Origin: Coriobacteriales bacterium
Lineage (GTDB): Bacteria > Actinomycetota > Coriobacteriia > Coriobacteriales > UBA8131
Direction of reading: 5' to 3'
Length of the DNA stretch: 14,336 bases
NCBI GenBank assembly: GCA_031263665.1
Contig: JAISFJ010000111.1
Location: 1 to 14,336 of the forward strand
Shown here piece by piece: positions 5,581-12,821 of the stretch (position 1 is the stretch's first letter; each line of letters starts with the position of its first letter). The position numbers were made by a program, and so were the translations under genes. Under the pieces are notes generated by a model. That model had not been told where the DNA came from. It worked only from the letters and a program-made list of their open reading frames with translations, and ran no database searches.

Positions 5581-7991
5581 GCAATCCAAACGAGAGCACC
5601 CCTAACGGTTCCCCCTCCAGCAGCCCTGCGGCCAGCAGCCCCGTACCCAGCAACCCCGTACCCAGCAACTCCACGGCCGGCAACTCCCCATCCATCAACT
5701 CCGCGGCCATCCCTGCTCCAGTGGCCGATGTGGTCGAGACACTCGATGCCGCCGCCGCCCCTGAGATTGCGGTGCAACTGGGGCTTAACCTCGAAGAATA
5801 CGAAAACGTGGTGGCGACCCAGGGACGCGTGCCCACGCTCACCGAGCTGTATATCTACTCGCTCATGTGGAGCGAGCACTGTTCGTACAAGCATTCCAAA
5901 AAGCAACTGCGCCGGTTTTCGAGCGAAGGCGAACACGTGTTGCAGGGCCCCGGCGAAAACGCGGGCGTCATCAGCGTCGGCGATGGCTGGGCGGTCGCCT
6001 TTAAGATGGAGTCGCACAACCATCCGAGCGCCATCGAGCCCTTTGAGGGAGCGGCAACCGGTGTGGGCGGCATCATTCGCGACATCTTCACCATGGGAGC
6101 CCGTCCCATTGCAAGCCTCGATTCGCTGCGTTTTGGTACGCTCGACAAGCCGCGGCAACGCTATCTTTTTGACGGCGCGGTTGCGGGCATTGGCGCCTAC
6201 GGCAACTGTCTTGGCGTGCCGACCATCGGCGGTGAGGTCTACTTTGAAGAAGCGTATGAGGGCAACTGCCTCATCAACGCCATGGCGATAGGGCTCATGC
6301 GTGAAGAAAATCTCACACGGGCCGTCGGCTCGGGCCCCGGCAACCTCGTGGTGCTCATCGGCTCATCAACGGGTCGCGATGGCATCGGTGGCGCAAGCGT
6401 GCTGGCGAGCCAGGAGTTTGACGAGGCCGCCGAAAACAAGCGCCCCGCGGTGCAGGTGGGCGACCCCTTTGAGGAAAAACTTCTCATCGAGGTCTGCCTT
6501 GAACTCTTAAAGCGCGGCCTGTTTGTCGCGTTGGGCGACCTCGGCGCGGCAGGTCTGACCAGCTCGGCGTCTGAGATGGCAAGCCGTGGCGGCGTGGGTA
6601 TCGACATCGACGTCCGCAAGGTGCCCCAGCGCGAGGACGCGATGCAGGCCTTTGAGATTATGGTGAGCGAATCACAGGAGCGTATGCTTGCCGTGGTGCG
6701 CCCCGATGACCTTTCCGAGGTCAAAGAGGCCTGTGAGCGGTGGGGCGTCGCGTGGGCGGCCATTGGCACCATCACCGATACGGGACGTTTTGTCGTGCGC
6801 GATTCCGAGCTGCCCGCGGGCTCAGACATCGTCGCTGACATGCCCGCTGAGATGCTCGCCGAATCCGCTCCCGAATATGACCCTTTCATGAAGCGCCCCG
6901 CCTATCTCGACGAGGCACAGGGCTTCGACCTTACAACACTCAAACACCCCCACGGTGTTGAGGAGTTGAACGCCGCCTTCCTTTCGGTGCTCGCGAGCCC
7001 CAACATAGCGTCCAAGGCCTGGATATGGCGCCAATACGACCATCAGGTCATGAACAATACGGTGGTGCTGCCCGGCTCAGACGCGGCCGTGTTGCGCATC
7101 GGTGATACGGGGCGCGGCGAAATGAGCACCCGCGGCATTGCGGCTTCGACCGACTGTAACGGGCGCTATTGCTACCTCGACCCCTACACGGGCGCGCAAA
7201 TCGCGCTGGCGGAAAGCGCCCGCAACCTCGCTTGCACAGGCGCTGAACCCGCGGCGATAACGGACTGCCTGAACTTTGGAAATCCGGAGAAGCCTGAGGT
7301 GTTCTGGACCTTCTCCGAGGCGGTGCGCGGCCTGGCGGACGCCTGTAAGTTTTACGACATCCCGGTCATCAGCGGCAACGTGAGCTTTTACAATGAGAGC
7401 TTTGGCCACGCGATTTATCCTACGCCCGTTGTAGGCATCGTCGGTTTGGTTGAGGATATAAGTTGCGTTGCCACGGCGGCCTTCAAACAGGCGGGGGACA
7501 CCATCATTTTAGTGGGGGAGACAGACGATGAGTTGGGAGGCAGCGAGTATCTCAAAGTGGTACACGGCCTGGTTGCCGGTTGCCCTCCCGCGCTCGACCT
7601 CGAACTCGAAGGCGACATACAACGCGTCGTGCGTACCGCGGTGCGCCAGCGCTTGGTCGCCAGCGCCCACGATTGCAGTGAGGGCGGCATCGCCGTTGCG
7701 CTGGCGGAAAGCTGCATCGCTGGCGGCATCGGTGCGACGGTCGCTTTAGATGACAACCTGCCGAGCGCCTCTTCGCTTTTCTCCGAGACGCAAAGCCGCA
7801 TTCTCGTCAGTGTCACCGACGCCAATGTCACGGCCTTCCTCACACTTCTCGCCGAAGCGGAGGTGCCCTACAGCGTCATAGGCGAGGTAGGGGGTGCGCT
7901 CCTTGAGATTGAAGATAAACTTACCGTTTCCCTCAAAGACATTGCTCACCTCTACAACACAACATTAGAACACCAAGTCCTCACCCACTAA
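5577..7991 (+). CDS. purL: FGAM synthase synthetase subunit PurL (small type) with Ser/Pro/Asn N-terminal extension
   Basis: An 804-residue ATP-dependent subunit that converts FGAR to FGAM with ammonia from PurQ. It is the short PurL class that works with PurS and PurQ, not the 1300-residue single-chain form. Motifs are WSEHCSYKHSKK (98-109, catalytic His), ESHNHPSAIEPFEGAATGVGG (145-165), then DLGAAGLTSSASEMASRGG, ESQERML, the GDTGRGEMSTRG segment, DCLNFGNPEKPEV, ISGNVSFYNES and HDCSEGGIAVALAES. Residues 1-55 are a Ser/Pro/Asn/Ala-rich tail outside the usual PurL start near ETLDAAAAPEIAVQLGL, which accounts for the excess over the family's about 740. GTG 5577 overlaps the purQ stop (GTGA) and has AGGAGG at 5561-5566. 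The TAA stop is also the left target-site copy of the following palindromic element. Confidence 0.96.
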   Translation: MSNPNESTPNGSPSSSPAASSPVPSNPVPSNSTAGNSPSINSAAIPAPVADVVETLDAAAAPEIAVQLGLNLEEYENVVATQGRVPTLTELYIYSLMWSEHCSYKHSKKQLRRFSSEGEHVLQGPGENAGVISVGDGWAVAFKMESHNHPSAIEPFEGAATGVGGIIRDIFTMGARPIASLDSLRFGTLDKPRQRYLFDGAVAGIGAYGNCLGVPTIGGEVYFEEAYEGNCLINAMAIGLMREENLTRAVGSGPGNLVVLIGSSTGRDGIGGASVLASQEFDEAAENKRPAVQVGDPFEEKLLIEVCLELLKRGLFVALGDLGAAGLTSSASEMASRGGVGIDIDVRKVPQREDAMQAFEIMVSESQERMLAVVRPDDLSEVKEACERWGVAWAAIGTITDTGRFVVRDSELPAGSDIVADMPAEMLAESAPEYDPFMKRPAYLDEAQGFDLTTLKHPHGVEELNAAFLSVLASPNIASKAWIWRQYDHQVMNNTVVLPGSDAAVLRIGDTGRGEMSTRGIAASTDCNGRYCYLDPYTGAQIALAESARNLACTGAEPAAITDCLNFGNPEKPEVFWTFSEAVRGLADACKFYDIPVISGNVSFYNESFGHAIYPTPVVGIVGLVEDISCVATAAFKQAGDTIILVGETDDELGGSEYLKVVHGLVAGCPPALDLELEGDIQRVVRTAVRQRLVASAHDCSEGGIAVALAESCIAGGIGATVALDDNLPSASSLFSETQSRILVSVTDANVTAFLTLLAEAEVPYSVIGEVGGALLEIEDKLTVSLKDIAHLYNTTLEHQVLTH
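5640..5669 (+). repeat. 15-bp tandem repeat in the PurL extension
   Basis: CCCGTACCCAGCAAC occurs twice in tandem (5640-5654 and 5655-5669), each in frame as PVPSN. It lies inside the low-complexity N-terminal tail of PurL. Confidence 0.85.
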
Positions 7992-8151
7992 GGGACTGTG
8001 AAATAATAATCTTTGCAAAAGATTGTGAGTCAGTTTGCTCAAGGCCAAGGCGGCGAAATGGGGTACTACTAGCGGTAATGCCCCATTTCGCCAACGCAGA
8101 GATTGAGCAAACTGGCCGCAAGATTTGTAAAGATTATTGTTGAGCAGTCCC
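7992..8151. mobile_element. 160-bp near-palindromic MITE-like element after purL
   Basis: The left arm 7992-8063 and the reverse complement of 8081-8151 align over their whole length at roughly 75% identity. Both begin GGGACTG, share AATAATCTTT, CAGTTTGCTCAA and the innermost GGCGAAATGGGG, and enclose a 17-nt centre (8064-8080) containing ACTAGC. The trinucleotide TAA flanks both ends (7989-7991 and 8152-8154), consistent with a 3-bp target duplication. The left TAA is the purL stop codon. No ORF is encoded, so it would be non-autonomous. As RNA it would form a very long hairpin and could also stop or protect the purL transcript. The mobilising transposase family is not identifiable from this sequence. 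Confidence 0.75.
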
Positions 8152-8221
8152 TAATCGGCACGGTCAAACTCCACGGTAGGAATTGACAAGAGATGGCTCA
8201 TAGAAAGTCAGGTCGAAACTC

Positions 8222-8259
8222 TCGTGTGTCGCATCCGCCCGTGCCAGTCGTGTGTCGCA
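8222..8259 (+). repeat. pair of 12-bp direct repeats upstream of tilS
   Basis: TCGTGTGTCGCA occurs at 8222-8233 and 8248-8259, 26 bp start to start. The second copy ends 14 bp before the extended -10 box at 8274-8282, in the place an activator or repressor would bind. Function is inferred only from position. Confidence 0.6.
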
Positions 8260-8273
8260 CGCACTATTGACTA

Positions 8274-8282
8274 TGCTATACT
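8274..8282 (+). promoter_or_regulatory. extended -10 promoter ahead of tilS
   Basis: TGCTATACT fits the extended -10 pattern TG-N-TATAAT with one mismatch. Extended -10 promoters need little -35 sequence, and the hexamer 17 nt upstream is poor. A TTGACT at 8267-8272 is too close to act as its -35. A start near 8289 would give a short leader containing the ORF at 8318 and then tilS. After the palindrome behind purL, tilS needs its own promoter, which this supplies. Confidence 0.45.
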
Positions 8283-8317
8283 CAACATATGCTGAGGACG
8301 TATTGAAAGGTTCAGCG

Positions 8318-8413
8318 ATGACGATGAAGCACTTCTATTCAGAAGATAACGAGGGAATTGTCGTAACCTTTAACGATATGACCTTGCGCGTGATGAAATC
8401 GCTGCATACATGA
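8318..8413 (+). CDS. possible 31-residue peptide or gene remnant upstream of tilS
   Basis: ATG 8318 follows a GAAAGG at 8305-8310 (7 nt spacing) and opens a 31-codon frame ending in TGA 16 nt before the tilS ATG. It starts MTMKHFYSEDNEG, continues with a hydrophobic-alternating middle and ends KSLHT. It resembles the beginning of a longer beta-strand protein such as a small antitoxin, but I recognise no family. tilS has only a weak ribosome site, so translation of this frame could feed ribosomes to tilS. It may equally be a truncated remnant. Low GC compared with neighbours and position in a repeat-bearing spacer favour a remnant. Confidence 0.3.
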   Translation: MTMKHFYSEDNEGIVVTFNDMTLRVMKSLHT

Positions 8414-8429
8414 GCCCGAGATTCTCATA

Positions 8430-9656
8430 ATGTCTCTGATAGAACGTATTCGCTGCACGGTGACGGCACATCGGATGTTGCCTGAGCCTGAGGGGGCGCC
8501 GGTTGTGCTTATGGTGAGTGGGGGGTCGGACTCTGTGGCGTTGGCGCGATTGCTCCCGCAGTTGTATCCCCCGTATCTCTATACCATTTTGCATGTTAAT
8601 CATCAGCTGCGCGGCACCGATGCCGACGGAGATGAGCGTTTTGTTCGCGACCTCGCTCATGAACTTGGCTTGGCCTGTGAGGTACGACGGATAGACGTTG
8701 TCGCCCTTACGGCGGCGCAGACCAACGGCAATATTGAGGATGTGGGGCGCCAGGCACGCTATCGGGTGGCCGGCGGAGTGCTCGACGAGCTTTGCGAACA
8801 GGCAGGGCTTGACCCGGCACAGGGCCGCATCGCCACGGCGCACACGCGCGATGACCGCGTCGAGACCTTGTTTATGCGCCTGATTGTTGGCGGCGGAGGC
8901 AGCGGACTTTCTTCCATCCCCTTTGTTAACGAGCGCAGTATTCGCCCGCTGCTCGATTGCACGCGTGCCGAATTGCGCGAGTGGTTGCGGGCAGGTGCTG
9001 TGCGCGAGACCAAAGGGGACGGTTCATCTGTGCTACCTGACTGTTCTGACCGCAAAGACATCGGAGAAGCAGGCAAGACAGATGAACCATCCCCTTTGGT
9101 CTCGCGAGAATCCGCTCTGTGGCGCGAGGACGCCTCGAATCAGGATACGCGGCGGTTTCGTGCCTTTGTGCGCCACGAGGTCATGCCGTTGCTCAAAACG
9201 CGTAATTCCGACATGCCTGCAACGGTGGCACGCTCACTCGATGTGCTTGCCAGCGAGGATGCCTACCTGCAAAAACGCGCCGATGAACTGCTTGAACAGA
9301 ACCTTGCTTCGCGTACGACAGAACGGTCCGTTTTAACCACCCCGGCGCTTTACGCCACTCCTCCGAAGGAGGAAAATGATGAACTTTGCCTCAGCGCGGA
9401 GCTCTTCAACGCGGACCCGGTGCTCGTTCGGCGGGTCATCCGGGAGGCGTGCAGGCGCGTGATGCCCACCACCGCGCGGCTCACCTTTGCCCATATCGAC
9501 AACATCGCCGCAAACGGGCGGCATATCGGTTTTGCAACGGATATCCCCGGCGATGTGACGGTACGGAACGTTTACGGTACACTGGTCATTCGTCAAAAGA
9601 CGGCCGCTGAGAAGCCCCGGCATGACCCACGACATGCCGACGGCCAACAAGGGTAG
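8430..9656 (+). CDS. tilS: tRNA(Ile)-lysidine synthase, with an in-frame palindromic insertion
   Basis: A 408-residue cytoplasmic enzyme that uses ATP and lysine to modify the wobble C34 of the CAU-anticodon tRNA-Ile, letting it read AUA. The N-terminal PP-loop ATPase is clear: VSGGSDS (29-35), HVNHQLRG (55-62), and AHTRDDRVETLFMRL (137-151) corresponding to the AHHADDQAET block. RPLLDCTRAELREWL (172-186) and LWREDASNQDTRRFRAFVRHEVMPLL (230-255) are family motifs that normally lie a few residues apart. Here they are separated by about 38 hydrophilic residues (191-228) encoded by a palindrome. A C-terminal region follows. The stop is TAG, the only TAG terminator among the main genes. The ribosome site is weak. 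hpt follows after 50 nt, in the conserved tilS-hpt-ftsH order. Confidence 0.93.
   Translation: MSLIERIRCTVTAHRMLPEPEGAPVVLMVSGGSDSVALARLLPQLYPPYLYTILHVNHQLRGTDADGDERFVRDLAHELGLACEVRRIDVVALTAAQTNGNIEDVGRQARYRVAGGVLDELCEQAGLDPAQGRIATAHTRDDRVETLFMRLIVGGGGSGLSSIPFVNERSIRPLLDCTRAELREWLRAGAVRETKGDGSSVLPDCSDRKDIGEAGKTDEPSPLVSRESALWREDASNQDTRRFRAFVRHEVMPLLKTRNSDMPATVARSLDVLASEDAYLQKRADELLEQNLASRTTERSVLTTPALYATPPKEENDELCLSAELFNADPVLVRRVIREACRRVMPTTARLTFAHIDNIAANGRHIGFATDIPGDVTVRNVYGTLVIRQKTAAEKPRHDPRHADGQQG
9003..9106. repeat. palindromic insertion translated within tilS
   Basis: The 29-nt left arm (9003-9031, starting CGCGAGACCAAAGGGGAC) and the right arm (9078-9106) are reverse complements with a single mismatch, around a 46-nt loop (9032-9077). 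The arms lie in the extra segment absent from ordinary TilS. CTGTGCGCGAG (8998-9008) and CTGTGGCGCGAG (9117-9128) flank it as an imperfect direct repeat, possibly a target duplication, although the left copy overlaps the arm. The GGGGACGG core resembles GTCCCC-type REP palindromes seen in other bacteria. The insertion keeps the frame and has no stop, like the palindromic elements known inside Rickettsia genes. Confidence 0.8.
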
Positions 9657-9706
9657 TGCTGTCTTAAGATGATTCAATTGGTGGAAATATGCTGAGGGAG
9701 TAGCCC

Positions 9707-10243
9707 ATGCATGAGGATATTACGCGGATTCTGTTCAGTGAGGACGAGATAGCCGCCTGTGTCAAACGTGTGGGCGCGCAGATAAGTGAGGATTACGCGG
9801 GGCAGAAGGTGTTGCTCGTAACGGTGCTCAAAGGCGCGTTTGTTTTCATGGCCGACCTCGCGCGCGCTGTTAAAGGCGATGTCGAAATCGATTTTATGGC
9901 GGTATCGAGCTACGGGGCCGAAGCCAAAAGCTCGGGCATCGTGCGCATCATCAAAGACCTTGAGGCCAGTGTTGAGGGCCGCCACGTCATCATCGTGGAA
10001 GACATTCTCGATAGTGGGCTCACGCTCAAATACCTCTCAAAGAACCTCAAATCGCGCCACCCGCTTTCCGTTGAGGTGGCGACTTTGCTTTTTAAGGAGG
10101 ACAAACAGGAGGCCAATATCACGTGCAAGTATGTTGGTTTTGTCTGTCCCGATGAATTTGTTGTTGGTTACGGTCTTGACTATGCGGAAAGATACCGTAA
10201 TCTTCCTTATATCGGCGTTCTCAATCCGAGGATATACTTATGA
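9707..10243 (+). CDS. hpt: hypoxanthine(-guanine) phosphoribosyltransferase
   Basis: A 178-residue cytoplasmic purine-salvage enzyme that joins hypoxanthine or guanine to PRPP, giving IMP or GMP. The PRPP-binding loop is VIIVEDILDSGLT (94-106) with the two acidic residues of the family. VLKGAFVFMADL (40-51), the flexible-loop region MAVSSYG (64-70), and VGYGLDYAERYRNLPYIG (153-170) are typical, and the length matches bacterial HPRTs. ATG 9707 has GAGGGAG (9694-9700) 6 nt upstream. The stop TGA (10241-10243) lies at the left boundary of a near-palindromic element, whose first A completes it. The same stop would have existed before insertion because the target sequence is repeated on the other side. 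Confidence 0.95.
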   Translation: MHEDITRILFSEDEIAACVKRVGAQISEDYAGQKVLLVTVLKGAFVFMADLARAVKGDVEIDFMAVSSYGAEAKSSGIVRIIKDLEASVEGRHVIIVEDILDSGLTLKYLSKNLKSRHPLSVEVATLLFKEDKQEANITCKYVGFVCPDEFVVGYGLDYAERYRNLPYIGVLNPRIYL

Positions 10244-10488
10244 AAGTACTGATTAAATCATGTCACGCCATCTGGCGGCCATTTTCGCCTCTGGCCGCGC
10301 CCCGCAACATTAGCATTAGCGCTGCTAGTCCTAATGTCGCTCGCCTTGCCAGATGCGAAAATGACTCGCCATCTAGCTGGGCAGCATTTAATCAGCACTT
10401 TCTTATGAAAGCACTATGGGCACTACAGGCACTACGAGCACTACAGGCAATATGGGCAGCAATCTCAGGGGCGACAGGAAGAGAGTAA
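10240..10488 (+). CDS. small ORF overlapping hpt, lengthened by the palindromic element
   Basis: ATG 10240 overlaps the hpt stop as ATGA, with GAGGA (10228-10232) 7 nt upstream, and opens an 82-codon frame ending 3 nt before the ftsH GTG. Its first 55 codons come from the 165-bp insertion (element plus one target copy), which is an exact multiple of three. The last 27 codons start at a duplicate ATG (10405) that would have overlapped the hpt stop before insertion. That tail is a repeating Ala-Leu-X pattern from a 9-bp tandem repeat. No family is recognised. Translation could couple hpt to ftsH, but the product may have no function. Confidence 0.3.
   Translation: MKVLIKSCHAIWRPFSPLAAPRNISISAASPNVARLARCENDSPSSWAAFNQHFLMKALWALQALRALQAIWAAISGATGRE
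10243..10401. mobile_element. 159-bp near-palindromic MITE-like element at the hpt stop
   Basis: The left arm begins AAAGTACTGATTAAAT, and the reverse complement of the right end reads AAAGTGCTGATTAAAT. The arms continue to match imperfectly (shared CATTTTCGC, TCTGGC and ACATTAG) toward a centre at AGCGCT (10318-10323). CTTATG occurs on both sides (10237-10242 and 10402-10407), consistent with a 4-6 bp target duplication; the exact boundary is ambiguous because G or GAAAG is shared. It carries no transposase gene. Its centre read on the minus strand, ACTAGCAGCGCTAATG, resembles ACTAGCGGTAATG in the centre of the element behind purL, which has almost the same length. Confidence 0.7.
10411..10464 (+). 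repeat. 9-bp degenerate tandem repeat before ftsH
   Basis: Six 9-bp units run from 10411: GCACTATGG, GCACTACAG, GCACTACGA, GCACTACAG, GCAATATGG, GCAGCAATC. The first five are close and the sixth is degenerate. In the overlapping frame they encode ALW, ALQ, ALR, ALQ, AIW, AAI. The ftsH ribosome site (AGGAAGAGAG) follows about 12 nt further on. Confidence 0.75.
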
Positions 10489-10491
10489 TCA

Positions 10492-12813
10492 GTGAATAAG
10501 AAACGGAATACGAGAACCTGGATAATCTACGGCGTACTGTTGGTTGTCTTGGTTGGCCTACTATCTTCGCAGCTTTTTGGCGGCTTTCTCAACCGAGAGG
10601 AAAAAGAGGAACTGAGCACCGACCAGTTTATCAGCCTTCTCAAAAACGAGCAGGTGCTCAACGTCACCTATAACGCCTCAAACGCCATGCTGACAGGCGA
10701 ATACCTGCCGGAGAAGGACGCCGCTGAGGATAGCGCCGTCGCCTTTACCTCAACGTATGTGGGCGATGACTCTCTCAACGAAATGATGGCGCGCTACCCT
10801 GACACAAAATATACTCAGGAGGTGGAAAGCTCCGGGGCCTGGGTCTCCATACTCGCTACCGTGCTGCCGCTCCTTTTGATTGGCGGTTTGGTCTGGTTTA
10901 TGTTCTCGCAGTTTAACAACGCGAACAACAAACAGATGCAGTTCGGCAAGACCAAGGCGAAAAAAGCGCACGAGGAACGTCCCACCACCAAGTTCACCGA
11001 TGTCGCTGGTATCGATGAGGCGGTTGAGGAACTGCAGGAGATAAAGGAGTTTCTCACCAACCCTCAACGGTTTATCGATTTGGGCGCAAAGATTCCCCGC
11101 GGCGTGCTGCTCGTGGGCCCTCCGGGGACCGGTAAGACCTTGCTTGCCCGCGCGGTGGCCGGTGAGGCAGGCGTGCCGTTTTTCTCCATATCCGGCTCGG
11201 ATTTTGTGGAGATGTTCGTCGGCGTGGGCGCCTCGCGCGTGCGCGACCTGTTTGAGCAGGCAAAACAAGCTGCTCCTGCCATCATCTTCATCGACGAGAT
11301 AGACGCCGTTGGGCGCCAAAGAGGCGCAGGCCTCGGCGGCGGTCACGATGAGCGCGAGCAGACGCTCAATCAGTTGCTTGTTGAGATGGACGGCTTTGAC
11401 GACCATCAAAGCGTCATCCTCATAGCGGCTACCAACCGCGTGGACATCCTCGACCCCGCGCTGTTGCGTCCGGGCCGGTTTGACCGACAGATTGTGGTCA
11501 TGCGCCCCGACCTCAAAGGGCGCGAGCAGATACTGAAGGTTCACTCCGAGGGCAAGCCGCTCGCGCACAGCGTCGACCTTGAGGATTTGGCGCGTATGAC
11601 ACCCGGCTTTACGGGCGCCGACCTTGCCAACCTCATGAATGAGGCGGCCTTGCTCACCGCTCGCAAAGACAAAAAGCTTATCACCATGAACGAGCTCGAA
11701 GAAGCCATGGAGCGCGAAATCGCCGGCCCTGAGCGCAAGAGTCGTATCATGACGGAGAAGGAAAAACGCACCATCGCCTATCATGAGTCGGGGCACGCGC
11801 TCGTGGGGCACATTCTCGAAAACTCCGACCCCGTGCACAAAATATCCATCATAAGCCGAGGTCAGGCGCTTGGCTATACGCTTTCGTTGCCCTCAGAGGA
11901 CCGCTTCCTCTCGTCGCGCGATGAGATGTATGACGACCTCGCCGTCTTTATGGGCGGACGTGTTGCCGAGGAAATATTCTGCGATGACATCACCACCGGA
12001 GCCTCCAACGACCTCGAGCGGGCGACAAAGATGGCCCGACAGATGGTCACCCGTTACGGCATGACCACGGCGCTCGGCTCGCAGGTCTACGGCGAGGCGA
12101 ACCACGAGGTGTTTTTGGGCCGCGACTATTCGGCGACCCCCGACTACAGCGAGGCGACCGCCGAGCGTATCGACGAAGAGGTCGCCCGTATCATGGCCAA
12201 GGCGCACGATGTTGCCCGCCAGACGCTCATTGAGCGCAAAGACCAAATCGAGCTCATGGTGAGCGTGCTGATGGACAGGGAGACCGTTGAGGGCAAGGCG
12301 CTCGAGGCCCTTCTTGCCAATACCTGGGATGATTATCTTGAGCATGAGGACGAATATCTGAGCGCGAAGGCCGAAGAAGAGCGCAAGCAGATAGAAGAAG
12401 ATGAGCGTCACGCCGCCGAGGAACGCGAACGCGAAAAACAGGCCGCGGCCGCTCAGGGTCTGCCCCAACCGGGCGCACAAGGCGCCTTGACTTCGGATCG
12501 AGAGCCAACGCTTGAGGATATATTCAGCGGTAAGGTTGACCTGGAAGAACTCGTGCAAAAGCGCCTTGGGCTTGGCGGGGAAAAGGGCGGAGAGAAAGGT
12601 GAGCAGTCCGGGCAGTCCGGGCAGGGGGGAGCCCCTGTTGAGCCGCCTGCCGCGCCGTTCGTTGGGACACCCGCAACGCCACCCGAAAAATCACCGGCGC
12701 TTGAGGAACTGCCTCCACCCTCGCCCGAGCCGTCCTCACCGGAGTCACCCGAGCCCTCGCCCGAGAAATCACCGGCACCCGACGCCGACCCAAAGACAAA
12801 GAAGAAAGACTGA
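10492..12813 (+). CDS. ftsH: ATP-dependent zinc metalloprotease FtsH with extended C-terminal tail
   Basis: A 773-residue membrane-anchored AAA+ protease that degrades misassembled membrane proteins and selected cytoplasmic regulators as a hexamer. TM1 is about 10-31 and TM2 about 117-138, with an extracytoplasmic domain between. The ATPase domain has Walker A GPPGTGKT (209-216), Walker B IIFIDE (264-269), the pore loop MFVG (241-244) and SRH residues ATNR with R327/R330. The peptidase has HESGH (431-435) and a third zinc-ligand candidate D507 in SNDLERAT. The core ends near residue 620, where most FtsH proteins finish (about 610-650). Here an acidic coiled-coil-like stretch (620-655), a short conserved-looking [20 protein letters not shown] segment and a Gly/Gln then Pro/Glu/Ser tail (to 773) follow. 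The start is GTG 10492 with AGGAAGAGAG about 7 nt upstream. folE starts 8 nt after the stop. Confidence 0.96.
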   Translation: MNKKRNTRTWIIYGVLLVVLVGLLSSQLFGGFLNREEKEELSTDQFISLLKNEQVLNVTYNASNAMLTGEYLPEKDAAEDSAVAFTSTYVGDDSLNEMMARYPDTKYTQEVESSGAWVSILATVLPLLLIGGLVWFMFSQFNNANNKQMQFGKTKAKKAHEERPTTKFTDVAGIDEAVEELQEIKEFLTNPQRFIDLGAKIPRGVLLVGPPGTGKTLLARAVAGEAGVPFFSISGSDFVEMFVGVGASRVRDLFEQAKQAAPAIIFIDEIDAVGRQRGAGLGGGHDEREQTLNQLLVEMDGFDDHQSVILIAATNRVDILDPALLRPGRFDRQIVVMRPDLKGREQILKVHSEGKPLAHSVDLEDLARMTPGFTGADLANLMNEAALLTARKDKKLITMNELEEAMEREIAGPERKSRIMTEKEKRTIAYHESGHALVGHILENSDPVHKISIISRGQALGYTLSLPSEDRFLSSRDEMYDDLAVFMGGRVAEEIFCDDITTGASNDLERATKMARQMVTRYGMTTALGSQVYGEANHEVFLGRDYSATPDYSEATAERIDEEVARIMAKAHDVARQTLIERKDQIELMVSVLMDRETVEGKALEALLANTWDDYLEHEDEYLSAKAEEERKQIEEDERHAAEEREREKQAAAAQGLPQPGAQGALTSDREPTLEDIFSGKVDLEELVQKRLGLGGEKGGEKGEQSGQSGQGGAPVEPPAAPFVGTPATPPEKSPALEELPPPSPEPSSPESPEPSPEKSPAPDADPKTKKKD

Positions 12814-12821
12814 CAGCCGCC

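Noticed and set aside
8183..8188. TTGACA as a -35 element upstream of tilS
   Set aside because: No acceptable -10 hexamer is found 15-19 nt downstream. The extended -10 at 8274-8282 is better.
10750..11838. Minus-strand open frame of 362 codons opposite ftsH
   Set aside because: It is antisense to the conserved AAA+ domain, has no family signature, and follows from GC-rich codon structure.
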